64,000 nucleotides of DNA from Cliona cf. orientalis (lineage: Eukaryota; Porifera; Demospongiae; Clionaida; Clionaidae), in contig OZ005691.1 of assembly GCA_963930775.1 (NCBI GenBank), positions 6,569,000 through 6,632,999 of the forward strand. The letters run 5' to 3'. Shown here piece after piece: positions 13,630 to 24,700 of the stretch (position 1 is its first letter; every line of letters starts with the position of its first letter). The notes beneath the pieces are model-generated. The model was not told the DNA's origin. It was given only the letters and a program-made list of their open reading frames with translations, and did no database searches. Made by a program: the position numbers and the translations under genes.

Positions 13630-16600
13630 TCACAGTCGCTTGCCAACTGAACCAAGCATTGCATTTTTCAACAGTTTCTCTATCTCCTTATCCTCAGCCA
13701 CATCCACAGGAAATTCGCAGCTGTCATTTAAGACAGACGCTTTGGCACCACTCTCTAGCAAAAACTGAGCGATACGAATGTTTCCTACAGCACTAGCTGC
13801 ATGCAGTGGGGTCCACCCATCTCTATCTCGAACATGAATGTCAGCTTCGAAATCTTTGACTAGGTGTTGCACCAGAGCAAAGTTCTCTTCCAGAACGGAG
13901 TGGTGCAGGGCGCTAATTCCAGACGTGGTATTTACTCTGTCCACGTCAATCTCGTCCATATGTTTCACCAGCTTCAGAACAGAGTCAATATCACAATAGA
14001 GACAGGCTTCCTGGAACTTGTAGTCATTGCTTCCTGGGGTCAGGTCTTTATCCAAGGCATCTCTCAGAGTGCCTTCATCTTCTGACAAGATTCGACTTCG
14101 ATGGCTACAGTCACTTGTTGATCCATCCATCGTGCTGATGCCTTGATCTTCTGATATTTTCTCATTGTCACTCAACGATATTTGTGGCTGGTCAAATGTT
14201 GGTCTAGGCTTGTTATCATGTGAACCACTTTCTGTGCCATGTTCCTTTACCCCTTCGAGCTCTGGTTCGTAGAGAGAGCCATACGACGATGTACTGTCTG
14301 TAAGCTCTCTTGTTTTCTTTGGTAGCTCCAACAGATCCATTTGATTTTTGGGCTCACCCGAGAAGACGTCTGAGTTGTCCTGATCAGGGGAGGGAGAGGT
14401 GCTTGTCTCTTGGGTGTTCTTGAGAGCAGAGCTGTGGTTTAGGCCCAGCCTCTCCTTCAGAGAGGGTTTCTGGCTGGAATTGGAGTCAAAGAGCCCCCCA
14501 GTTCCCTCTGAGTCTTCGTCCTCCGAATCAGATTCGGCATGGCTGTACTCTTCCTCTTCTTCTCCTGAATACTCTCCATCTGAAAAATCATCCGCATCGG
14601 GGCTCTTTCCATTCATTGCATGAAGCAGCATCTTACGAATCAGGCCACTCTTAGCTATATCGTATGGTGTTTCATTGGTGTTGTTCTTGACTGTTGGATC
14701 AGCACCAGCAGAAAGCAAGAAGCGTACAAACTCAACACGACCAGTCATGGCAGCAGCATGAAGTGGGGTCCAGCTCTCTACATCCATACAGTTGACATTG
14801 GCTCCATTGGCTACCAGAGCTTGGGCACACTCCAGGTTGCCGTCTATAGCACTCTGGTGTAGGGCAGTGAGACCAGCTGGACTCATTTTGTTTACATCTT
14901 CAATCACTCCAGATTCGAGCATTCTACTGACAGCTTTTGCGTCGCCATCGATCACAATCTCTTGAAGTAGTACCTCTGGCTGGAATGAAACACTTCTTCT
15001 GCGGCCATCGGAGCTTCTCCTGCGCTGTGGGGAGGCAATACTAGACTTTCTTGGCTTCATCTTCAGTGCCTTTATCCCAGCTCCAAAGTCTCCCTCTCCT
15101 TCTTCGTCTGAGTTACTGGACTTATCGATATTGTCTTTGAAGATCTCACTCAAATGTGCCAGCTCTGCCGGGGACAGACTCAGTCTGCTGCCACTCTTTT
15201 GACTTGCTTTTGCAGCTTGGGTGGTTGAAGGGCTATCAGAAATTCCAGACGGATATGAAACTGGACGTGTGCGAGTCATCGGAACGTCTGCAAAACTGAC
15301 AGTCTTTCGCAGAAGTGGTTTGGTCTTTCCCTGTCGAATTATTGGAGTAGGGCTATGCTGACCTCCTGTACTGTTACCACTGTTGGTCACTCTACGGATT
15401 GCAGTGTCAGTGTCACTATCAAAACTTGCAGATTTGATAGGCTTTAGTCTGCGGCTGTTGGCAGGGCTATTACTAGGACTCGGTTTGGAAGCAGTAGAAC
15501 TGCTACCACTATCACCACTCAGATCAGTAAAGTCCTCTTCGTTGTCTAGGCTACTCCCTTGTCCCAGGTGAGACAAAGAGAAGCCAATCTGTAACTGGAA
15601 GCTGCTGTGCTGGAACAAGGAATTTATAGCAGTTGACTCCCTCTGCTTTTTCCTCCTGGGAGTGTATTCATAAGCTGTGGGAGGATGGGTCTTGGACGGT
15701 CTGTGCACCTCCTCAACTTGTACAAGGCTCGAGTTACTGTCACTCGACAAGTTACTACTGTTCTCTTGAACACTCAAGCTATCGCTACTCGACAGTGTGC
15801 TGCTATGCTCCGATTCTTCATCCTTATATACATTGCCAACCACTGACATTCCTATGTCTGAATTTGTATGGCTTCCGGTTGCGGCAGCGGTAGTACTACA
15901 AGTGTTTCCCATATTGGGCAACCTTTCAAGGCCATCAACGACATCATCATTATCATGGGTTACATCACAGCAAGTGCTTGTCGGAGAGGTCGATTGGTAA
16001 GGGGTGGCACTGGAAGCTTGTGCATTTCTTAGTGCACCAGGCCACCTAGTCTTGGAGGGAGACTTGGGTGTGCTGCCAGTGGTGATACGACACTTGGCAG
16101 AGGTTGGTCCACCATGACGCCAGTGCCTCTGGGCTCTGCTGCCCGAATGGACAGCACTTCGGGCCCAGCTTGAGCGAGGCAGCTCATAGACCTCCGTGTC
16201 ACTGAGGCACTGGAGGCCAAGGTAGTAGTAGTACTGTCGGGCCAGTGCTAGCTCACCCTTGATGCACATCTCCTCACAGAGCAGCCTCTCCATTGCAATG
16301 CTGCCAGCTACATCAATGGGCAGCTCTCCTTGGTTGTTGGTCACCATCGGCGTGACTCCCTTGCTTATCAGCTTCCTCACCAACGTGGTGTTATTCAGGA
16401 GGGCAGCATCGTGCAGGGCGTTCCAGCCTTCAACATCCATCATATGGATGTTGACGCCTTTCTGTATGAGGTACTCAGCCAGCTTAGTGTGCTGGTTTAG
16501 GATTGCTAACTGCAGGCAGGTGAGACCCGAAAAGTTAACGGAATTGATGTCGGCTCCATGGCGGTCAAGGAGCCTTCTGACGGTAGGAAGTTCACCGCGC

Positions 16601-16698
16601 ACGACGGCATTGAGGAGGAGTTCGTTCTTTAGGGTTAATAGTGGATTGCCGGCTGGATAAGTGACGGTATCTCTATTCGACTCGTTAGAGTGTGTCAT
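13630..16698 (-). CDS. Three-module ankyrin protein with PP1-docking motifs (MYPT/PPP1R27-like), 1022 aa
   Basis: One uninterrupted frame runs from ATG at 16698 to the stop at 13630. It has three ankyrin modules, at about residues 23-150, 576-695 and 893-1012, joined by long Ser-rich and acidic linkers. The middle module is preceded by RRRSVSFQPEVLLQEIV (about 567-583), the same layout as the RVxF motif plus ankyrins of PP1-targeting subunits such as PPP1R12 and PPP1R27. Its GNLECAQALVANGANVN and WTPLHAAA segments are typical of that group. A second RVxF-like motif, RKTVSFADVP, lies at about 464-473. The protein probably targets or regulates PP1, by inference from these motifs. The third module lacks an RVxF motif and is the most diverged. 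Basic RRRSS/RKSS segments could be kinase sites. The lack of introns contrasts with the intron-rich neighbours. It shares an upstream region with the dynein gene. Confidence 0.85.
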   Translation of the reverse strand: MTHSNESNRDTVTYPAGNPLLTLKNELLLNAVVRGELPTVRRLLDRHGADINSVNFSGLTCLQLAILNQHTKLAEYLIQKGVNIHMMDVEGWNALHDAALLNNTTLVRKLISKGVTPMVTNNQGELPIDVAGSIAMERLLCEEMCIKGELALARQYYYYLGLQCLSDTEVYELPRSSWARSAVHSGSRAQRHWRHGGPTSAKCRITTGSTPKSPSKTRWPGALRNAQASSATPYQSTSPTSTCCDVTHDNDDVVDGLERLPNMGNTCSTTAAATGSHTNSDIGMSVVGNVYKDEESEHSSTLSSSDSLSVQENSSNLSSDSNSSLVQVEEVHRPSKTHPPTAYEYTPRRKKQRESTAINSLFQHSSFQLQIGFSLSHLGQGSSLDNEEDFTDLSGDSGSSSTASKPSPSNSPANSRRLKPIKSASFDSDTDTAIRRVTNSGNSTGGQHSPTPIIRQGKTKPLLRKTVSFADVPMTRTRPVSYPSGISDSPSTTQAAKASQKSGSRLSLSPAELAHLSEIFKDNIDKSSNSDEEGEGDFGAGIKALKMKPRKSSIASPQRRRSSDGRRRSVSFQPEVLLQEIVIDGDAKAVSRMLESGVIEDVNKMSPAGLTALHQSAIDGNLECAQALVANGANVNCMDVESWTPLHAAAMTGRVEFVRFLLSAGADPTVKNNTNETPYDIAKSGLIRKMLLHAMNGKSPDADDFSDGEYSGEEEEEYSHAESDSEDEDSEGTGGLFDSNSSQKPSLKERLGLNHSSALKNTQETSTSPSPDQDNSDVFSGEPKNQMDLLELPKKTRELTDSTSSYGSLYEPELEGVKEHGTESGSHDNKPRPTFDQPQISLSDNEKISEDQGISTMDGSTSDCSHRSRILSEDEGTLRDALDKDLTPGSNDYKFQEACLYCDIDSVLKLVKHMDEIDVDRVNTTSGISALHHSVLEENFALVQHLVKDFEADIHVRDRDGWTPLHAASAVGNIRIAQFLLESGAKASVLNDSCEFPVDVAEDKEIEKLLKNAMLGSVGKRL

Positions 16699-17161
16699 GC
16701 TCGATCGAGCGCTCTAGTTGAACACGGTAGTGCAGCTCGCTCCAATGACTGATTGTACTTTCAAATCCACCAAACGATCGTCTTCTTCTAGACGAGCGAT
16801 GAGCGTGGCCAGTTTCTCTCACCTCACCAACTACAATAAATGAGAGATTTGCACTTTCACTAAGCGTTCTCTAATTGCAAAATATGTGAGGTTATTAGTT
16901 GCTAGAACTTGGAGCTATTTGTACTGGAAACGATAACTGGACACTAACAGACAACGTGCAGCAGTTACTCGACACAAAACTTACAGTCACTGACCTGATT
17001 TTCAGAGGCTTCATATAGCAACGGCACACGACCCACAGCTGCACTTTTGAATGGCACTTGCACTATCGCTAATAGGGGCGCCGGACATTGGTATACTATA
17101 TAATTGTACTGGTAGGTGGGGCAACCGGAATTAGGTGGTTTAATTGCCCGTGATCGTCAAA
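16699..17161. promoter_or_regulatory. Shared head-to-head promoter region
   Basis: The 463 bases between the divergent start codons of the ankyrin protein (minus) and the dynein light intermediate chain (plus) must hold both 5' untranslated regions and both core promoters. I see no convincing TATA box near either start. The region is less AT-rich than the surroundings and contains several CGATCG-like motifs. A bidirectional promoter is inferred from spacing alone. Confidence 0.6.
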
Positions 17162-20100
17162 ATGGCCGCAGTTGATGTAGAGGTGCCTAGAAACGACAAC
17201 AGCGAAGAGCGGGAAGAGGACTTGTGGTAGGTTAACTGGATTGACACAGTGAATTTTACACAGCTAGCTACCTAAGAGTACAAAATTGTAGCCCCTGAGG
17301 CGTAGCTGGGATCAAACTGATAACATTTACCCAGGGGTCATGTACATATTAAAAATCTGTGTAGGTCAGCCATTCTGAACGATGTGGCCACGTCCAGTGC
17401 CAGAAACCGACCTCAAGTGACCAAGACACTCTTGGTATTAGGTAAGAAAAGATTAATGATGTGACTACTTATATTAAACTTAATGTGATCTTGTGTTATA
17501 TTATTAAATCGATTTACTTGTGGTGCACTATAGTAACATCGATGAGATACTTAATAAAATTGGATTAACTTCTCTTTTATTATCCCATTCATATGTTTGC
17601 AAGGGATAAAATGATCGGTTTATCTGTATAGGAACTAGATATCTTTTATCGTATAATTATATTAAAGCGACAATTCATGATCACAAGTGGCCCTGTATAG
17701 AGCCTTGTTTCACATTGGCTGGTGTAGACATTGGAGGAAGGATGTTTTCTTCCTTGGTTCCAGCCCTAGTCACCACTAGTTGGCTGAGCTAGCCCTACTC
17801 CATGCCAGATTTGTTGAATCTCTGTGATCTTAGGGCAGCAGAGAATTCATATGTGATCTTGGGCCAGCAGAAAATCTAGCCTTGTTAGAAATGTCTTGTA
17901 TTCGAACAGGATATTGGTGCTGTATCTGTACCAGCTACAGCTGTTAGCTTGGATAAGGTGTTTGAAGTGTATAAAGCAAGTGTGATTCTGAGTGTGGGTT
18001 GTGGAGAGATGAAAGTAAACGAACGGAAACTGCGTTATCAAATTAGCTTTGCGATTATATCTTGCTACATCACTCAGTTGCAGTGATATGCTTAGTACTC
18101 AGTGAGTGCCCTTGTGTTGAGCAAGGTCCCAGCCTTCCTAGAGATATGGTTGCTAACCACGGTATCACAAAGTGACTTCACTGAATAGTTGCATCTTCCC
18201 ATATATGATTGGCAGCATCTCCCTTTGGGAATGGAACCCAGTGCCTATGTCTTGTACATGTTTGCTAATGGTGATGACAAGTTGGCATTCTTTGATATGC
18301 TGCAGGTGACGTGAGCTCCGGCAAGAGCACTTTGGTTGACCGACTCTGCCAGGTCTCCAAGTCCCACCCGATTGGTGGAAAGTTCCCCCTCAGTGGCTGC
18401 AGTCTGGAGTATAGATTTATTGATGTACAAGATGAAGAGACAGATGGTATGTATTGTGTTTGTACTGTGCTGATCATTGATGCCAGTTGATTAATCCTGT
18501 CCGTCAGTATGTGTGTATGTGGGTTTGTGTTTGTCTGTGCATGTTGCATGTGTGTAAATGTATGTGAAGTGTGTATTATTGACAAGTCACAATTTTAGTT
18601 CACACGAACACTTCCCTGAATGAAAACTGCATAAATTTGTGTGTGGAAGCTGCCCTGAAATGTGGTACGCTGGCACTTACATGTACTTGGGAATTGGTGC
18701 CCAGGACACTATGGTGTAAGCACTCTTGGTGTTTGCTCTTTCTTTATCTGAACAGGCACTGGAATGGTTCTCTCTAGATTGTTTACAGATGATCAGGGTT
18801 CTAAGCTTTTATGCATAGTACTGTGCGTTGGCTCTGTTAATATGGCCCACTCGTTTAATAGTGCATCAATTTGACCCATGCTCACTTTACACATTCTCAT
18901 TGCTTTGCTCAGTGAAGCAAAATGTATGCCACTTGTTCGAGCTATCTCCACTTCAGTGGTATTGAATTCAAACATTGTGATATTATACAATCACACTGTC
19001 TGTGCCCTGTTACAGTGTAGTATTGGTGGTGGTCACGGAGTATTGCTGGGGGAGGGCTTTAAAGTTTTATGGTATGATGATTGCATTGCAGGTTAGATCG
19101 TGGTTTTATACATATCCTCAATGGTTACGCTGTGAGTAGTGTCATGAGACTGGGATGTACATGTTATGTAACTGTATGTACCGTATTTATTCGAATACTA
19201 GCCGCGGCTACTATTAATTTCAGCCTTGCCGGAGTGCGGCTACTAATCGAGGGTGGTTCTTATTCGAAGGCGGCTTTTATTAATTTCGGAGCGATATCCC
19301 TTGCTGTCATTGACACAGTAGACTCCTTTTTCAGGGCGGATTTTCAAATATTCAGATGTATAATCAACGAATAAGCAGCAGAGCCAAGCCAAGGACATTT
19401 TCTGCCACGATCGTTCACAGCTTTCGATCGTGGCCACACCCACTTAATTGTGTGCGCGCATGCATGCGGCTACTATTCGAGGGCGGCTACTATTTCTTTC
19501 GCAGAGCTCCATGTGCGTTCGAGGGTGGCTACCAATCGAGGTGCAGCTTCTATTTGAATAAATACGGTATTTAGCAATTGGGTAAGCAGTCACTCTTAAC
19601 CCATTAGCATGCTTGCTCCCCCCAAGAGTTACGAGTTGAGTAGTTATGGTAACTGCTACCAACATTGTAGGTTCTTATCATAATTTTCATTGTACATGTA
19701 CTTGATCAGGAGTCAGTGAAGAATTAGTGTTTTCTCCATATCTTCCTAGAAGATTGATGAAAATGGCTTCCTCAAAGCTCATTTCCTGATATTTACATTC
19801 TGGGACGTTTTTGTGATGGTTTCAATTCTGGGGAGTGTACTTTACATGGGGAGCACTCACATAGCAACGGCTGAGCATTAATCACCAGTTGTCAGGTATT
19901 GATTGGTGCACCTCTATGGTGCTAATTTGCCTTGGTGTTTGAACTTTTGGCAAGGTGGCTATGTACATGTAGGTCGGCGAGCTTAGTTCTCATCTGTATT
20001 TGTAGGTTTAGATGGTGCCGGCTGTATTGCATAACTATTTGTAGTTTTAACTTCGTTGTGGACTGTGCCTCGTGTTCCTGTACATGAGTGGAGTGATTGT

Positions 20101-21683
20101 GTACCAGTAGTTCCTGTAGCATTACTGTTCGGCAGTATGGGGTCAGCTCAGGTAGGCAAAGAAGGTGTATTACTCGATCCACCACATGTTGACACATGAT
20201 CGAGACTCTTGTGATTAAATTTAGGATAGGGTGAGGCAGTTGACATCGTTCACAATTCAACATGACTGTATGCGCATGTATGTACATATGTTCATATATT
20301 ATACCGGATCATTATGGCCCGGCTGTGCAAACATGTAATTGAGTAACTTATCCCCTCCTACCTAAGGTGCCCATGCACCACTGCATGCCACACACAAGAA
20401 TATTTGGTGTTGGGCAACTGCGAGAGAATGCCAGCTAAGTTGGATAGTAATAATTTTGGGCCTTGCAGCTAGATGTCCATTTTAGTAGCCAAGGCCAAGG
20501 AGACTGGCTGCATTGGTGCTGCACGTACGTGGAACAAGTGGTACATGTAGATGTTTCCTTGTTGATGTTAATGCTGTCAGGGTGTGTGTGCCTTCAACCT
20601 TATTAAGGTCATTAGCAGATAGATGCCGAAGACCTACACCTACTTACATGTACGTACATGTATACTGATGATGCAACTGTGACGTTGCCATGGTTGCCTG
20701 TGCTTAGTTGGCATATGGATGATCAATACATTTTCTTTTCTCCTTCCCTTTCCCCACCCCTCCCCTCTTGTTAGTGTCATTGCATGTGTGGGTATGTGCA
20801 TTGTTGTGGTTATTTTCATGTGTAGTAGCCACTTGTCTACAGGCAACAAAATTACAAATATTATTATAAACATACCTGGGGAGATTTTAATTAGTTGTAC
20901 TTGTCAGGATCTGAGTAGGTGTGCATCATCATCCAATAAAACAATAATTAAGAGGAGGGAAATTCACCTCAGGAAGTCCAGTGGCATTGAGTTGATCCTG
21001 CTCTGGAGGATGACACTTAGTCCCCTCTTTCCTGTTGCTTCTCTCAGTTATGGTCAGTGCCTGCTCAGTCTAGTCATCAAAGTACTATTTGCCTAATTGC
21101 CTTAGTAGTTCTCAGATAGGTGCAGCCACACCTTCACAGGACTGTCTGGCAATGCTTTCTATCTTATAGATACTTATATAATACTGTACATATATTTGTT
21201 GTTGTGTTCTCTGCTCCTGTACTAAGCAGATGTGATGATGTTGGTTGTTTAGCCTGGGGCTAGTGGCACTAGCTACCGAAGGAACTGGTTTATCACATTT
21301 GGCCATCAGACACATGCTGCATTTTATTATTGCACCTTGTTACCTTGTTGTGTGTTAGTCATAACCCATTTGCTCTTGGAATTCACTTTTTGTACATGTA
21401 CCTTCTGTCAGGTTAGGTCCTGGTACTGCTGCTCCTAACCCTTTTTTCTCCTTGCTCTCGCTGTTGGTTACTGCATGTTATTGCATGTTAGAGTCACTTA
21501 TACTTAGTCATAATGATGACATTCTTACACACATGCACACACCACCACTGGGGTACGTAGGTACATGTACATGTAGAGTACAGATATACACATGTTCTCT
21601 ATGCTCACACTTGTACTCACGCTCCTCTACAATACAGTCAGTCATAACACATAATTATTCTGTACACACATGTACACGCACAT

Positions 21684-21721
<38 letters not shown>

Positions 21722-24700
21722 GACATTGTTGACCGCATGAGTGTGTGGATCTTGGATGGCGTCGTCTGGCACAGCCAGCTGCTCTCCTTTGTGCTGACCA
21801 AGTCCAACATCCAGGACACGACTGTGATGATTGTTGTGGACATGTCGCAGCCATGGACCATCATGGAGTCACTGGAGCGCTGGGCTGAGGTCGTCCGGAA
21901 GCACATCCAGACCCTACAGATACCAGACAAGCAGCTCAAAGCTATGCAGGAGAACTGTAAGTGGATTGTGCTTGGGGGTGTACCTCACTTAGTTAGAACC
22001 ATACTGGCCGTGAACAATAGTAATATTATTATGGTGCCTGTGTGGGCATTGTGCCTTGGTTGTTTCTGAGATAGATACTAAGCCACAATATATGATATTG
22101 ATGTGCACTTAATGGACAAGTGACACAACACCTGAATTGCAGGGCTATACACGTATACATCTCTGTGCATCAAATTTACCCGATATGTAATTCCATTGGA
22201 AATATTTCAGAATTTAGCAAAAGAGGGTGCAAACACCTTAACTTATATATATATTATGCTAAAATTCAAAGGCGAGAGCAAATGCAAATCCAAGGGGGCA
22301 ACCCAATATTTAAGGCAGGGAAGCCAATTGCTAATTTAAGGGGCATACCAGTCCCAAAGGGGACCAAAGCACTCCTGGCTCTCCCTAAAATATTCGTCGA
22401 GGTGGAGTAATGCTAGTGCTAGCTTGTGACCAACTGTCAGATCTACATAAGTAACATATTATACATGTATATGCATAATGTTTTATTGTGCTGTTTACCT
22501 ATGTTGTGTGTGTATGTGGATGCTATGACTGGGTTTCTGCAAGAAGTCTTTGATACAGTGCTTGCTTGCTTACTTGTATTCTGTTTGGAAATACTTGTCA
22601 AGGAAGTGTTTCAGGATCTCTCACAATGGAAGGTCCATCTTGTCATTGTACATGTGTACAACTACAGCTGCCTACACACACCTACATCGATTGTACACCT
22701 GCTGTCAAATGGACAATAATATTTTAGTGGCAGGAAGTACCCTACCCTACCCTGCATCTCTATAGCATACTTATGTATATTATGTGTAATCGTGATACTT
22801 AATAGCTGACTACCTGTTGCTGAAACAGCTAGGATTCCCTGTAGCTACTCTGTCTGGCTACCATGTCCAGGTTTCAGTGCCGTGGGAGAGAACCCCAACC
22901 ACATGTGTGCATGCATCTCTCCCCCTCTCAGCTATTGTTGTACATGTATGTACACTAGCTGCTGCTATTATAGTGTTGTTATTACTAGCATACATGGTGT
23001 AATGCACGGACCAAGATTATAAGGCAGTGATGTACCATGACGTGCTGAAAATGGTTGCCAAAAATTCCCCCCCCCCCCCCCCCCCCCGTTAACAACCCTC
23101 AATCATCCTAATCCATATCCTCCATACGTATCCCTTTGCTTCCTCTAGTGTTACCTTTCTAGGGCCAATGTGAAATGGAAATGGCCGAACTTAACAGAAT
23201 ATCATTGGCCCTATATTCCATTTGAGACCAGATTTTATTTTTTTCTCTAAAACTTTTTATGCATAAGCAAGGAACAACCAGGTAGCAACTCAATGCTAAT
23301 ATAAAGGTTGACCACACAAAAAAGTAAATTATACAAAAAGACAAACAAACAAAGAAAAAGGTAGATCAACGTGCAGGCACAGATTAGGTCAAAATGATGG
23401 TAAACGGAATAGAGCTGCCTTAAAAGCACGGGCAGATGTAAGAATTGTGGAATGCTGCTCATGCAATTTCAAGGAATGTTATTTTGTGCATTTTAAATAA
23501 TTAGCTTATTTTTATGATACTCGACAGTACACTTGGGATGATGTAAACACAAATAAGGGCTGCATATACATGTAGGTACATAAATATTTTTTTTATACTT
23601 GAATGCCCCTTCTCGTTTAATTTTTGAGCTTGTGGAATCATTTATCCCATACAGACCAGACTTTGTTGCTTAAGATTCCATTTCAAAGTCCATATTCCGC
23701 TTTATTTACTGACTCTGATGAAGACAGAAAATTATTGGCTCTATGATTTTGTGCATGTCTTTCTGGATTAAAGGCACTGTGTCACGATATTGGGGATCCT
23801 CATCCGGCTTCCGTTACTAAAAATACGCTTATACCATGACACAGTTCCTTTAAGAAACATTTGCATGTCAGAGGATCACCTGTTTCTTGAGCCTATACTT
23901 GGCTAGGGGGCTACGAGTCACAAGCTCATGCATGTGTGACACCAATCTACATGTAGGTACAACCATACCTAACATGCATTACATTGTATGAAGCACTAGG
24001 TGCACTCCATTGTCTGTGGTGTATGTTTGGGAGTGGGTCTTCCATCCCTTGGGTGTAGCAGCACTGCCCACCCTAGCTGCATGGCTATGATCTCGCCTGA
24101 CCCTGGCTCAGGTTTTAAGGTGGCTATTAATTTTGGTCTCTGTGATCTCCTACACCTACTTACTTGGCTATGGAGGAAAGAACCACTCTTGGTGCAAGTC
24201 TCTATCCATTTGCATTAAGCAGATGGTAGGGGTTAGGGTTTGGGTTAGAATGGTACTGTTGTGAATAGATTAATTGGGAAAGGTTACTGATTTGTATACT
24301 CCATGGGTGTAGTTCCTCCACTGTGTACCTATACACTACCTACTGTGGGCTATATACTACCATCTGTACCTACTTAGGACCTACCATCGTGGTGCAGCAG
24401 GGAGTGGGCTGGTTGCATCCTGTTTTGATAAGTTAGTTACCCCTTTGTCCTCTATGGGGTAGCAGTTGTACTGGCCATTGAATGGTTGATTAGAGAGAGT
24501 GTGCCAGTGAGTGGGAGTGGACTCACATCACCTATAGCTACATTCATTGCAGTAGTGTAGTAACAGTTCATGTATGATTATTGAGGTACATGGCCAGGAG
24601 TAATGTGGGGCGGTGCCGCCATGTGTGACATAGATTTGTTCTTAAATAAACTTAATTTGAATGGACTACTTACGTTTGGTGGAGTACCCGCATGCATCTG

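Larger units (their letters stand above)
18447..21722 (+). other. Dynein gene intron 3, with one mobile element and a CA repeat
   Basis: This 3.3 kb intron has a GTATGT donor and a TGCAG acceptor. It contains the inverted-repeat element at 19179-19569 and ends in a long CA repeat directly before the acceptor. The rest is unique-looking AT-rich sequence with no convincing gene. Confidence 0.75.

Noticed and set aside
13194..13664. 156-residue hydrophobic frame on the minus strand overlapping the end of the ankyrin gene
   Set aside because: It is out of frame with the ankyrin protein, Phe/Leu/Cys-rich because the DNA is T-rich on that strand, and lies where the 3' untranslated region should be. 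No signal or family pattern is present.
21452..22069. 205-residue frame on the + strand taken as one exon
   Set aside because: Only 21723-21956 matches the dynein light intermediate chain; the frame continues by chance into both introns and through the CA repeat.
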